Assembly (NCBI GenBank): GCA_024734495.1
Contig: JALMQS010000070.1
Location: forward strand, 18,290,306 to 18,354,305
Origin: Forficula auricularia
Taxonomy: Eukaryota; Arthropoda; Insecta; Dermaptera; Forficulidae
Direction of reading: 5' to 3'
Length of the DNA stretch: 64,000 nt
Shown: piece after piece, positions 21,226-32,170 of the stretch
How positions within the stretch are numbered: position 1 is the first letter of the stretch
Layout of the letters: each line of letters opens with the position of its first letter
Notes under the pieces: generated by a model
Database searches by the model: none
What the model saw: the letters and a program-made list of their open reading frames with translations, nothing else
Told to the model about the DNA's origin: nothing
Program-made: the position numbers and the translations under genes

Positions 21226-22456
21226 AAAATGATCAATTCTCATTTAACAGTCGAGGAATAACAATTCTACATTAGATTTTTGACGCTACGATTATTATTG
21301 GTAACCATTGCTGAAGCCATGGAGGAATTGACTTAAAATAAAAAATAACTATCGATTCTTATCTACAACTAGAGGAATAACCTTATTGCATTCCATTTTT
21401 GATGTTTTAACTATTAATGGCAACAACTCAAGCTTGAGTTGTTTGCCATAAAAGAATTTAGCCTTTTTGATTTTAAGTCGATTCTTCCACGTTTTCAGAA
21501 GAGGTTGCCATTAATAGTCAAAACATCAAAAATGGAATGCAATAAGGTTATTCCTCTAGTATTAGATGAGAATCAATCGCTATTTTTGGTTTAAAGTCGA
21601 TTTCTCTATGTCTTCAGCATTGGATACCAATAATAATCAAAACGTCAAAAACCTAATGTAGAATTGTTATTCTTTAAGTATTAGATCCGAATCAATCGCT
21701 ATTTTTGATTTTAAGTCGATTCCTCCATGTCATCAGCAATGGTAACGGATAAGAAAACAACGCGGTTGCTATGGTTACTTATAAAATTTCCTCCCAAATT
21801 TTTACCATTTCACAGCGAGAAGCCTAACCATTCTTACTTAAGTTAGGTTAAATGAGCTATCTTAAAACGATCAAATGAATAAATTTTAAAGAATTTAAAA
21901 TTAAAAAAAGTTCTATTTTACTATAGAGTAAAGTACTTTAAAATATGATTTTACTAAAAACTTTATTTAATCTTTTTTGTGGTCCCCATAGGTACTTAAT
22001 TAGGATATTAAATTTCATCAAAATTGGTTAAGTCATTTTCAAGATATTTAGAAAAAACTAAAAAAGTACTGAAATAAAGTACTAATGTTTGTGGACCGAT
22101 ATGTACCAAAAACTAATCAGCGCTTCATTTTGTTAAACTAATAGTAGGTTTTCAATTTCAATTCAATCGGTGCAACGGTGTGGAAAAAATCGTGGACGAA
22201 ATAAACGATAACATCCATCCATCCGCACGCACTTCCAAAAAAAAAATGGCACTTTTTGGCCTCTCGACGAGATTCCAGGTAATTTTTGGCAAAACCGTCA
22301 CGTGCTAAAATTCAATCTCATTGAATACTTCAATTTGTGACCTTAATTGAGTCCATGGGTTCCGTAGTCTTTAACTGAGGACCCTTTGAAATCGCGCTTG
22401 CCCCGCGACCGATTACAATACTTTCTCCCATGCTTCGCATTGGATAAAGTAAAAAA

Positions 22457-22812
22457 TCAGGCTAAACTGAAAAAAGTTTTCAGTGTCGGGTCCTTCATTT
22501 AAATAATTAATGTAAAGATTTAACCATCTTTTTTGAACTCCACTTCTATCAAAACCTTCCCTTTATTAATATCTGAATAAATTTTATATCAACGTTAAAT
22601 TGTTTTATCTTTTATTTCATACGCATTTGCAGAGAAATACCTTGTCTCCCCTCCACTTTTTCTTTACAGGATGTCATATATGCATAACATTAATTAACTA
22701 GATAATCGAACCAGCAGCCCCTATCGAAACATTCTATTTTTTATAAAGTAATTAACAGCTTCCTTGAGGTCTTACAAACCTCATAACAAAAAGGAGCGAA
22801 TCTTTCAATCAG
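22457..22812. other. spacer
   Basis: No gene is recognised between the two foldback families. Confidence 0.4.
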
Positions 22813-23393
22813 GTATGGTCAAGTATTGTAATCGTGCATGAAAAAAGTGTTTTTTATCTTCTTTTTTTCAAAATATCTCAAAAACGGCTTGATCTATTTT
22901 GATTAAAAAAATTGAACAAAACCATGGCATTTCGGTCTACAAAAAAGCTATAATAAGTTATCATCGAAAAAATTATATTTTTTGAGATAATAATTGTTTT
23001 GTCAAAATGTCTGTTAGTTAGTTTGTGCGTTACCAAATTTTTGTGGACGAGCTAGCTCAAAAACTAGTTTGAATATCGAAACCAAATTTCACACGTAGTT
23101 TTGGTCCATTGAGATTAAGAGCTGATTAGATTTTTGGTGCATATCGACCTAAAATTAAAAATTAAAAATCTAGTCCATTTGAGCAAACTCAACCAAATTT
23201 TGTATACATAATCAGTGGGACCCCAGAAGTCTAAAAATGCAAAACCTAACCCCTCTCCTCTATATGATTATATATATAATTAAATTAATTGAACCGCGTA
23301 AATTTGAATAATTTCCATGATTCAGCCTGCGAATTTTTTGCAGTTCATAAATCATTTCATTATTTTTGTTTTTGAAAAGGAAAAATGAAATTT

Positions 23394-23466
23394 AGCATCT
23401 GGCAGGATTCGAACCTGCGTCTTCCTCTATAGCCGAGGCTGCGCTAACCAACTGCGCTACAGATGA
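23394..23466 (-). tRNA. tRNA-like gene, anticodon position CTA
   Basis: A 73-nt cloverleaf can be drawn: acceptor TCATCTG/CAGATGC (6 of 7 pairs), D arm GCGC-loop-GCGC, anticodon stem CCTC/GAGG, and T arm GCAGG-TTCGAAT-CCTGC. Discriminator is T. The anticodon loop reads GGCTATA, placing CTA at 34-36, which would read the amber codon, but the invariant U33 is G. This argues for a pseudo-tRNA or SINE head rather than a working suppressor. ATTTCATTTTTCC after the 3' end could terminate pol III. The sequence is identical to 23752-23824 on the other strand. Confidence 0.55.
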
Positions 23467-23751
23467 ATCCTACCAGAGAAGCCATATTAGATCGATGTCA
23501 TTTTTCCTTTTGGCGGTTATCTTCTAGACTAGTCTAGTGACTTTTGATTTTTGTATAAACATTTTTATTTTTAACGAACTCAGTTCCATTTTTATTTTGA
23601 AATTAATTAAATTAATTGAACCGAGTAAATTTGAATAATTTCCATGATTCAGCCTGCGAATTTTTTGCAGTTCATAAATCATTTCATTATTTTTGTTTTT
23701 GCCGCCAAAAGGAAAAATGACATCGATCTAATATGGCTTCTCTGGTAGGAT

Positions 23752-23824
23752 TCATCTGTAGCGCAGTTGGTTAGCGCAGCCTCGGCTATAGAGGAAGACG
23801 CAGGTTCGAATCCTGCCAGATGCT
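23752..23824 (+). tRNA. tRNA-like gene, identical inverted copy
   Basis: All 73 nt are identical to the minus-strand copy at 23394-23466. Both copies share the same upstream leader (AATATGGCTTCTCTGGTAGG, just 5' of the gene) and the same 3' trailer with a T5 run. Leader, gene and trailer were therefore inverted as one block, and recently or under gene conversion. A and B boxes (TAGCGCAGTTGG, GGTTCGAATCC) are intact. Confidence 0.55.
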
Positions 23825-24110
23825 AAATTTCATTTTTCCTTTTCAAAACAAAAATAATGAAATGATTTATGAACTGCAAAAATTCGCAGGCTGAATCATG
23901 GAAATTATTCAAATTTACGCGGTTCAATTAATTTAATTAATTTCAAAATAAAAATGGAACTGAGTTCGTTAAAAATAAAATGTTTATATAAATAAATTAA
24001 ATATAAGTGAGGGGCCAGGTTGTATGGTAAAGTCAAGTGGATGGCCACATCAGAACACGTCAGCTTATTTCATTCAAGAGTACAATACTTGACCATATTT
24101 TATGGTAGAA

Positions 24111-24748
24111 GAAAAAAACATTTATCATATATATTAAGACTAATAATACGAGATAACAATCACATAAAATATAAGTTAGTTTTTTTTTACTATTGGTATT
24201 CTGTTTGAGCCATTGGATGCCAGAGAGAGAACTGGCAGATGGGGTCTATAAATTGCTCCCACTTGTGTTCGAATTGAAATTGGTCCCATCTAATAAATAA
24301 GATTGTGAAATTCTTCTCTATTCCGATTCTAAAAGTTGGAAGTCACTTAACACCAGGAAGCCCACTAAGAATAGATAACCAACTACTATTCCAAATTCAA
24401 TTTAATCCCCGGGCCTTTAAGGATTGCTTATCAAATTAACGGGACTCCTCTGACTGAGTTATTATAACTATCTATCTATATCAACTAGATAGATAGTTGG
24501 TTGTTTTTTCTTCTTTAACTACCACTGAATTATTAAAATGATTCAATTAAAATGAAATTATATTTTGGTCGTTAATTAACACTCTCCTTCAAAAGGCCCC
24601 CTATTCCGTGTAATTTATTTGTTGTTATCGCAGTAGGGAACCAATTAAGGTCTCTTCAGAAGATATACTAACTAATCAACTCAAATTCTATATCTTATTC
24701 TAGGTATTTAGGGGTATATGAGATGCTTAGATAATTACATAAGACCAG
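24111..24748. other. single-copy spacer
   Basis: No gene is recognised. An (ATCT)n-like inverted repeat, CTATCTATCTATATCAACTA with its complement, lies near 24468-24500. Confidence 0.4.
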
Positions 24749-24800
24749 TGGCGTGCGGTCCATGGATGCTGTGGATGCTGCGCATCGTTAAATTTTTTCT
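24749..24800 (+). mobile_element. possible hAT-type terminal sequence
   Basis: CAGTGGCGTGCGGTCCATGG resembles the CAGTGGCG-type ends of hAT-like elements. I could not pair it with a right end. The GC-rich block at 25455-25515 (CCGCCAGGGCACCAGCCCGG) is a candidate internal or right part. Confidence 0.25.
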
Positions 24801-24947
24801 TTTCCTTTATTGGCCTCGGGAACATAGATGCCCATTTAGCCAACCGAGCGTATTCGTTAATATTTCCATAAATTCGCCAGCCCTCAAATGCTGATCCCTA
24901 ATATAACTAAAATATATAATCCAGAATTAATAATATAATAAAAATTA

Positions 24948-25015
24948 CCCTCTTGCCTAGAATCGAACTGACGAACTCTTAAACTAAGGGCATCAGCCTC
25001 TAGCCATTACATATC
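24948..25015 (-). ncRNA. tRNA-like / SINE promoter relic
   Basis: On the minus strand an A-box-like TGGCTAGAGG (25006-24997) is followed 27 nt later by a B-box-like AGTTCGATTCT (24969-24959), the spacing of a tRNA-type pol III promoter. A similar GAACTGATGAAG / AGTTCGATCCC segment occurs at 60185-60230. Cloverleaf pairing is poor. Confidence 0.35.
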
Positions 25016-26640
25016 TTGATTTCTGTTACTAAAACTATATATTTTTGATTTAGACTTTGTGTCGAGATAATATTGTATTCATTTGAACTCGAATGAAAAC
25101 GAAAAAACACCAATTGATTTTAAATTAAGAAACATTAAATATATATTAATTAACGAGGCAAATTTGAAATATTATTGTCAGCTCGGATTTTAAACTGATG
25201 GCTCCAATTGATTTTCATTAACCAGGCAAATTTGAAATATAATTGTAATTTGGACTTCGAATTTTGAAATGGAAAGACTCCAATTCATTTTTTTTAAATT
25301 AAGAAACATTAAATATATTGATAATTATCTCTCCCCCCCCCCTCGCCACTCAAAAATTAAAGAGGCGAAACTTTTAAGAGACGATGTATTTTCGGTAGTT
25401 TACAGGGTATACATTTAGGAGTGTGGTTTTTTAAGAGGAATAAAATTTTTTGAAACGAGACGCTGCCCGCCAGGGCACCAGCCCGGTGCGGCTGAGCCGA
25501 GGCCACTCGAAGCTCGTATACTATAGTTAAATAGTTAAATATAAATAATTAAGTTACTTATTTTAATTAAATATAAATAATTAATAATTAGTACATAAAT
25601 AATAGGCATTGTTTAATAATTATAATTTTTTAGTAAATAATTGACTTTATACAACGTACTGATAACCGTAACTCACGCTTGACCTTGCATTAGGCCATAT
25701 ATGACTGTACGCTGCGCACTCTTTGCGCTCTACCCCAAAAGCGGTTGATCGAATGAAAAAAAGTTCAAACAAAAGTTGTAGACAATTTTATATTCTACAA
25801 CTTCTATAATAAATGCAAATCTCATTTAAGCAATAGGAAGCCAGATATTTGCCAAAAACCGATTTTTATGAGCTTTGACCTTCAATATCTTAAGACGCGG
25901 ACACGATAGCATTTGTGACTTTTGAGATAACATTTAGGACGAGAAAACAAAGGTTTATACCAATTTACAGCTTATTATCTTTCATTCCGAGGTTGACCCC
26001 TTTTTTTACCTAATAAGGCGGGCCGCTCGGGGCACAGTAGGGCAAGCAGAGCAACCCAAACCGATCCCTCCGCAACCAGCCAAAGGGCATCGCGAATAGC
26101 CAACGAATATAGAGCAATAAAATAAATAATAATATAATAAATATAATAATAATAAAATAAATAAAAATAAATAAAATGTTAAATGATAAAAAAAAAGACA
26201 ATTTTGAATTATTGTGAAACAGTCCAATCAAATTCTGTTTTTATTATCAAGAAAGTTTTGGGGTAGCTCTGATTTTTTTCATATACATGTTTTTTGAGGT
26301 TCTGAATCCAAATCTGAGGTCTCCCACCAAAATTTCGTTACGCAACATTGTAGAAAGTGCAGAAAAAGGTGAAAATTTCTATTTTTTGGCGGTTTTTCGC
26401 TTATAACTCGAAAACTATCAACTTTTCGTAAATAGATTTCCTATTCAAAATTAAAGTGCATAACATTTTCTACAAATTTTATTGTTTAGGTTTTTTTTTC
26501 TGACCAAACGTTCGGGCTCAAGAGCGAAATCCATCGAAGGCACCCGGATCACGCTGAAACTGGCACTTTTTTCGATATTTTCCCATTTTGACCATGAAGG
26601 AGCACGTTTTCTGACAAAGAACATGCTATACATTTTTAAA
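25016..26640. other. AT-rich stretch with two GC-rich blocks
   Basis: There is no gene I can defend. Short GC-rich blocks at 25455-25515 and 26015-26110 stand out but encode nothing recognisable; short overlapping frames at 26006-26231 look like chance. Low-complexity AATAATAAATAAA lies at 26120-26180. The frame 26482-26739 and its antisense partner mostly precede or overlap the arm of the next transposon. Confidence 0.35.
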
Positions 26641-27576
26641 CTATCGGGTGTTTTTTTTAGAGGTATAGAACTTCGAATTGAAATAAAACACAAGAAAATC
26701 GTTTTAATGTCCATCAATTTGGCTTTATTGGAAGGATAATTTTATGCCATTAATGTTTAAATATGATTTCGGGCATGTGGCCGCCGCGGCTGGCTCGAAT
26801 AAATCCAATTCTACAGGTCCAATTTTCAACCACTTTTTCGAGCAAATTTTGTTCAGTGATGAGGCTCATTTTTGGTTGAATGGCTACGTCAACAAGCAAA
26901 ATTGCCGCATTTGGAGTGAAGAGAATCCACATGAGACCCTTGAGACGCCATTACATCCACAAAAACTGACTGTTTGGTGTGCTCTATGGGCTGGTGGAGT
27001 CATTGGGCCATACTTCTTCCGAAATAATGCTGGAGAGTCAGTTACCGTTAATGGAGACCGGTATAGAGCCATGATAACCGACTATTTTGTTCCCGAATTG
27101 GATGGCATGAATGTGGATGAGTTGTGGTTCCAACAAGACGGCGCTACATGCCACACAGCGCACGTCACAATCGATTTATTGAAGGAAACATTCGATGAGC
27201 GCATAATTTCGCGGAATGGACCTGTCAATTGGCCACCAAGATCGTGTGATTTGACACCATTGGATTATTTTCTTTGGGGATATGTGAAGTCGCTCGTCTA
27301 CGCCAACAAACCAGAAACGTTAGGGGACTTGGAAGCCAACATTCGTGGCGTTATTGCCAACATACGGCCCCATATGCTCGAAAAAGTGGTTGAAAATTGG
27401 ACCTGTAGAATTGGATTTATTCGAGCCAGCCGCGGCGGCCACATGCCCGAAATCATATTTAAACATTAATGGCATAAAATTATCCTTCCAATAAAGCCAA
27501 ATTGATGGACATTAAAACGATTTTCTTGTGTTTTATTTCAATTCGAAGTTCTATACCTCTAAAAAACACCCTATAG
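26641..27576 (+). mobile_element. ITm transposon with 200-bp inverted arms made from its own 3' end
   Basis: The element is 936 bp. Its left arm (26641-26843) is the complement of its right arm (27376-27576), starting CTATCGGGTGTTTT and ending AAAACACCCTATAG. The right arm is the genuine 3' end: it holds the last codons of the transposase, its stop and the terminal repeat. The left arm is an inverted copy of the same sequence, so the original 5' end, promoter and HTH domains have been replaced. TA dinucleotides border the ends. Confidence 0.8.
26744..27469 (+). pseudogene. ITm transposase, catalytic half fused to antisense codons
   Basis: A 241-codon open frame. Residues 36 onward are the DDE/D catalytic half of an insect ITm (Tc1/mariner-type) transposase: FSDEAHFWLNGYVNKQNCRI, then LWFQQDGATCHTAHV, then WPPRSCDLTPLDYFLWGYVK. 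These are the three catalytic Asp motifs, with 36 residues between the second and third Asp. Full-length relatives run to about 350 residues and begin with helix-turn-helix domains; these are missing. Residues 1-34 are not transposase: they are the complement of the C-terminal codons, read through the inverted left arm. The catalytic residues and the frame are intact, which points to a young event, but without a DNA-binding domain it cannot be an ordinary transposase. Confidence 0.8.
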
Positions 27577-28184
27577 ATAAAATTTTCTAAAATTCAAACA
27601 AATTTTTATCTTAATTGGATAATGGTACGCTGTGCCGCAATGAGGTTGAAGTTTTTAAAAACTACAATTTTTTGCAAATAATCACAATTTTTCCATTACA
27701 AAATAAAAACTATTCATCCTAGAAACTTGATTCATATCTCATTCTCTAGGAAATTTTGTTTACTTGAACGTTTACTTTTACCACTTTTTGTTAAAACTCT
27801 TAGATTTATAGATCCAGCATTTTCCATGACAGGATATGATCTATTTGTTTTTTAAAAATCGCAGTTTTTCCTTTAAAACCACTTATTCTACGAACTTGAA
27901 TTTTATCTCATTCGCTAGAAAATTTTGTTAACTTGAACTTTTATTTGGGCAACTTTTTGATAAAACTCTTAGATTTATTGATATGCAGCATTTTTCATGA
28001 CACTTCTCGAGGATTCGGATCATATTTTGTCATGAAAAATGCTAGATATCTATAAATCTAAGAGTTTTATAAAAAAATTGACATGGTTTTTATGCCCACC
28101 GGACCCAAAAGAGCGCGGATAGAAAGAAAAACACACATACATAGTGACAGGAATTTTGTTGAAGGTGTTTTCTTTGATAACTTT
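27577..28184 (-). repeat. diverged inverted relatives of the 179-bp array
   Basis: Two or three minus-strand units (about 27690-27835, 27870-28000 and 28020-28080) carry AAAACTCTTAGATTTATAGA and ATTTTCCATGACAGGAT. These are complements of segments of the tandem array at 29395-30430. The pair may form the remnants of another foldback element. Confidence 0.6.
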
Positions 28185-28710
28185 GCTTGAAATTTGGATT
28201 CCGTGACATTTCAGCCCCCGACAAAATATCCCCGACAAAACATCCCCCGACAAAATATCTCATGACAAAATAACCCTTCCCCTCGTGAATCTTATGAGTA
28301 ATGCAAATCGACTCCGGTTCGGTTAATATATATTTCGGAGGTTCGGTTAATATATATATATCAACCGAACCTCCGAAAGTTTAGTCCAGGCGGGGTGTGT
28401 TTCAAGCTCCCATTTTTTTTTCTAATCAAACACACATTGAAAACCGAACCAGCCAATCGTCGGGCGGGGTGTGTTTGGGAATCCCATTTTTTCCTAATCA
28501 AACACGACAGACCAGCACATTCAAACGGCTAATTAGCCGTCAAAATATGAAAGTCTGTTTATATTATTCAAAACTATGATTATAAGCTTCTCACTTAATC
28601 TCTTTTGTATTCTCCCTTATACTGGGAAATATTTTGTCAGAAGATATTATGTCGGGGGATATTTTGTCCTTGGGATATTTCTGTCGGGGCTGAAATGTCG
28701 CGGTACCGAA
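28185..28710. mobile_element. MITE with repeated GACAAAATATCC subterminal boxes
   Basis: The left end (GTGACATTTCAGCCCCCGAC) and right end (complement at about 28685-28705) are inverted. CCCGACAAAATATC-type boxes occur four times in the left subterminal region (28215-28275) and three times, inverted, at the right (28628-28690). Subterminal box clusters of this kind are often transposase-binding sites. The middle carries the hairpin at 28333-28378 and two copies of GGCGGGGTGTGTTT (28390 and 28465). Confidence 0.55.
28333..28378. repeat. perfect 16-bp hairpin
   Basis: TTTCGGAGGTTCGGTT (28333-28348) and its exact complement (28363-28378) are separated by a 14-nt AT loop. A partial extra copy of GGAGGTTCGGTT-like sequence lies just upstream (28312-28326). 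Confidence 0.7.
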
Positions 28711-29394
28711 ATTTGAGGGGATTTCGTCCAATATACGGACATCTTTTAATAATTTTTTCTTGTTTTATTAAGTTTATTAGATTAAAAATCGCAATTTTCC
28801 TTATTATAATAAAAGATTCAATATTTTTTTCGTTAACCCCTTTCTTAAACGCTATATCAAATCTGTTTGTGTTATAAGATCTTCTCTCTCTTTTATTTTT
28901 ACTTGTGGCCTTAACCAATCCTCGATTAATATTCTAGGTCAAAACCACAAGATAAAGCGATTAGAATTCCTGAAGACACGAGAGAAGACATCCCTTTTGG
29001 CTTGGCCCAAACATGAATCGAATTCCAATTAACGTGACGTTAACGTGATAAACTTTGCACAAGTAGTTAGAAAAGATTTATTTTATTATGTTTAACAATA
29101 AGAATAATTAAATGGAAAATTCATCCATTGAAACTTCTTTTACAATACAATTCAATCAAATTAATATCATTTCCCTTTAAGATTATAAGATTTTAAAATT
29201 TTCAAAATTATTCCAAAAATCTTAGATAAAAATTTATTCAGATAGAGGAGAACTTTTCGAATGAAATCATCATTTTTTTGGATTGTAAAAATCTCACATC
29301 CTTAAAACATTAAACATATTGGCTCCGTGCCTGACTGCAGCGCCACTCCTAATGCATGAACTAAAGTGCGCTACTAGTCAGTATAAGTTATAGT
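28711..29394. other. AT-rich spacer
   Basis: No gene recognised. Overlapping frames on both strands at 28605-28918 are uninformative. Confidence 0.4.
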
Positions 29395-30430
29395 CCGAAA
29401 ATTCTGGATATCTATGAAATCTAAGAGTTTTAGCAAAAAAGTGGTCCAAGTAAAAGTTCAAGTCAACAAAATTTTCTAGAGAATGAGACAGGAATAAAGT
29501 TTCTAGGATGAGTAGTTTTCATTTTATGAAGGAAAATCTGAAATTTTTTGCAAAAATGGATCATGTCCTGTCATGGAAAATGCTGGATATCTACAAATCT
29601 AAGAGTTTCAGCAAAAAAGTGGTCCAAGTAAAAGTTCAAGTCAACAAAATTTTCTAGAGAATGAGACAGGAATAAAGTTTCTAGGATGAGTAGTTTTCAT
29701 TTTATGAAGGAAAACCTGCAATTTTTTGCAAAAATGGATCATGTCCTGTCATGGAAAATGCTGGATATCTACAAATCTAAGAGTTTTAGCAAAAAAGTGG
29801 TCCAAGTAAAAGTTCAAGTCAACAAAATTTTCTAGAGAATGAGACAGGAATAAAGTTTCTAGGATGAGTAGTTTTCATTTTATGAAGGAAAACCTTCAAT
29901 TTTTTGCAAAAATGGATCATGTCCTGTCATGGAAAATGCTGGATATCTACAAATCTAAGAGTTTCAGCAAAAAAGTGGTCCAAGTAAAAGTTCAAGTCAA
30001 CAAAATTGCCTAGAGAATGAGACAGGAATAAAGTTTCTAGGATGAGTAGTTTTCATTTTATGAAGGAAAATCTGCAATTTTTGCAAAAATGGATCATGTC
30101 CTGTCATGGAAAATGCTGGATATCTACAAATCTAAGAGTTTCAGCAAAAAAGTGGTCCAAGTAAAAGTTCAAGTCAACAAAATTGCCTAGAGAATGAGAC
30201 AGGAATAAAGTTTCTAGGATGAGTAGTTTTCATTTTATGAAGGAAAACCTGCAATTTTTTGCAAAAATGGATCATGTCCTGTCATGGAAAATGCTGGATA
30301 TCTACAAATCTAAGAGTTTTAGCAAAAAAGTGGTCCAAGTAAAAGTTCAAGTCAACAAAATTGTCTAGAGAATGAAACAGGAATAAAGTTTCTAGAATGA
30401 GTAGTTTTTCATTTTATGAAAGAAAACTGC
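29395..30430 (+). repeat. tandem array, about six units of 177-179 bp
   Basis: Near-identical units share CATGTCCTGTCATGGAAAAT, GGTCCAAGTAAAAGTTCAAG and GAATGAGACAGGAATAAAGT. The variation is confined to a few sites (TTTTCTAG or TGCCTAG, AACCTGC or AACCTTC). This implies recent amplification or homogenisation. The first unit is partial and the last is slightly diverged. No open frame is conserved. Confidence 0.85.
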
Positions 30431-31214
30431 TGATTTTTGTTCTTTTTTTGGACTCTTGGGATCACAATATCCGGTTTCATGCCCCTAAATCTGGTTTCCA
30501 ACTATTAAGGGCATCGATTACTTCCACCTAGAAGTGACAAAATGAAATTCACTTTTTTCATCTTTGAGATACAAGCTCTCAAAGAGTCAGGGCCCATTGG
30601 CAGGTGATCACTAATAGTTCCACATTATATTCTAAAGATAAAATATATATGTGAAATTAAAAATTATTATATTTTTTTAGAATATGAGATGTTAATTATC
30701 GATTAGGTTTGTTGTTTGTTAGATCTGATACACCTCAAGCAATCTAGCGCACTAAAATGCATGAGTTGTCCACAGCGCGCGCTGGCGTCGTTTTGGTTCC
30801 ACCTTCCATGACTCCGCGGGGTCCCATTAGGCAGATCTGCGGAATTTTAAATTAAATACTATAATTTATTTGTGTTTTAAAAACATTTTTTGATCTTTCC
30901 GAATGTATTTTGTATTTAATATTTCAAATATGTTGACTAGAAATACTTAAAACATTCTTATTATTTTTTATTTATTATTTAGAGAAATGTTAAGTAATAT
31001 TAATTATGATATTAATTATTTTACCGAGAGTAGCACTTAAAACGGACTTATATTTTTTAAAATGTCTCTGAAACTACCCAAATAAGAATTGGAAGAAAAA
31101 GTAGAAACTTTTTTTTAAAACTCCAGTATAGCACAAGGACCCGGAAAACTTAGATCGAATTTCACCTATCGAGTGCTTTCCTGATAAAATTAACATTTTG
31201 ATTAATATAAATAT
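30431..31214. other. single-copy spacer
   Basis: Contains a GC-richer patch at 30765-30840 (CAGCGCGCGCTGGCG) with no recognised exon. The rest is AT-rich. Confidence 0.35.
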
Positions 31215-31605
31215 ACGGAGAGCAACAAACAAAACTTCTGATAGGGTCGACATCCAATTTCCTGCATAGCTATTTTTTATAAAATTAAATAAATAAAAAA
31301 ATTAATTAATTCGGAATAAAATTATCTACATTTTGATTTATAACAATAATGGAAACTCTATAACTACAAAATACTAATTCGAAGTCACCTGTTGATACCC
31401 TGTCTACCTGAACTTATGCAAGGAAAAAAAGATGGCCACCCAATTTTGGCATTTCATATACATATTTTACTCTCAATTCGTAATATATTTATCCGGAAAC
31501 TCGATAACTACATTTATGTAGTAAAATTAGCAACTTTAATCTTTTTTTGCTATGCAGGGAAATTCGATGTCGACCCTATCATGTTTTGTTTACTAATATA
31601 TTATA
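31215..31605. mobile_element. MITE with inverted repeats of about 50 bp
   Basis: Left AACAAACAAAACTTCTGATA followed by GGGTCGACATCCAATTTCC is the imperfect complement of 31550-31600. The middle contains two related CTCTATAACTACA / CTCGATAACTACA segments. No coding capacity and no identified superfamily. Confidence 0.5.
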
Positions 31606-32170
31606 TGAACAAAATATTAATTTCATTTAGGAAACTCAATAGGCAGAAGATCGCCGTAAGTCGGAATCTTAGACTAGTACGCTTTCTTTAATACACGCTA
31701 TTCAAAATTTATTTTTTGATTTAATTAATTATAAATTGTAAAATGATAAAAAAAAGTAGCCCTAGGTAATAATGAAAACTACAAATTCTGAATAAAATAC
31801 TTTATTAGAACATTAAAGAATAATATTCGTTTAATGGGGCAAAACGCCAACACTATAGTCAAGAAAAGTTATCGTTGAAAACAAACCAGGGGTTTTGTTC
31901 CTTCCGTTGACCCTTTTGAAGCCCCACAAGAGAAAAGAGAAGATATCCTGTTGTTTTTATTTTAGGCAGAATTACGTTCTAAAAAGTTCATTTTATTCGG
32001 ACTCCAGTGCTTTTCATTATCCCTGAGCCGCCTTTTTATCACTCTATTTTTAATAGAGAACACCATTAATTAATCAAGCCTCGTAATTTCAATATATAAT
32101 ATTACCATATAATGAACTATTGATGGGTCCTAAAATAACGTAAAAACCAATCATTAAACCAATTACTTTA
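31606..32170. other. spacer with hammerhead-family flank relic
   Basis: No gene. 31880-32010 shows TTCCTTCCGTTGACCCTTTT, related to the CTTTGACCCTTTTAAATCC segment at 42230-42265 and 60800-60830, and GAATTACGTTCTAA as at 44515. Confidence 0.3.

Larger units (their letters stand above)
17941..22456. mobile_element. large foldback element, about 4.5 kb
   Basis: The two ends are inverted copies: TTTTTTACTTTATCCAATGC at 17941 and its complement ending at 22456. Outer arms of about 720-750 bp (17941-18690 and 21736-22456) match closely and include (GGATGGATGTAT)n near 18170-18220. Inside lie about ten direct 120-bp units (18691-19925). Then come a turning point at about 19940 and inverted units (19960-20340 and 21226-21735). 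A second palindrome is inserted between the last two blocks (20341-21225). This plan, long inverted arms with inner tandem repeats, is that of Drosophila FB-type elements. No transposase frame is seen. Confidence 0.75.
23277..23985. repeat. near-perfect inverted repeat around two tRNA-like genes
   Basis: The order is trailer-tRNA(minus)-leader, a spacer of about 110 bp, a direct extra copy of the trailer-distal segment (23583-23700), then leader-tRNA(plus)-trailer and the complement of 23277-23390. The segment GAACCGCGTAAATTTGAATA occurs three times (once as GAACCGAG). The arrangement looks like a tRNA-bearing unit that was partly duplicated and then inverted. Confidence 0.65.
22813..24110. 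mobile_element. foldback family 2 copy carrying a tRNA palindrome
   Basis: The left end GGTATGGTCAAGTATTGTAA and the following 430 bp match 38519-38950 and, inverted, 48977-48540. The right part (AGTGAGGGGCCAGGTTGTAT, GGTAAAGTCAAGTGGATGGC) matches 39945-40002 and 48470-48421. Only one unit of the tandem repeat seen at 38930-39900 is present (23199-23260). The middle is filled by 23277-23985, which holds the two tRNA-like genes. A partial inverted left end (CAATACTTGACCATA) lies at 24087-24102. Confidence 0.6.

Noticed and set aside
26750..26932. Minus-strand frame matching the transposase C-terminus
   Set aside because: It is the inverted left arm of the ITm element, not a separate gene.
29395..30430. 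Regularly spaced repeats as a CRISPR array
   Set aside because: Units are contiguous 179-bp satellites with no unique spacers, and the genome is eukaryotic.
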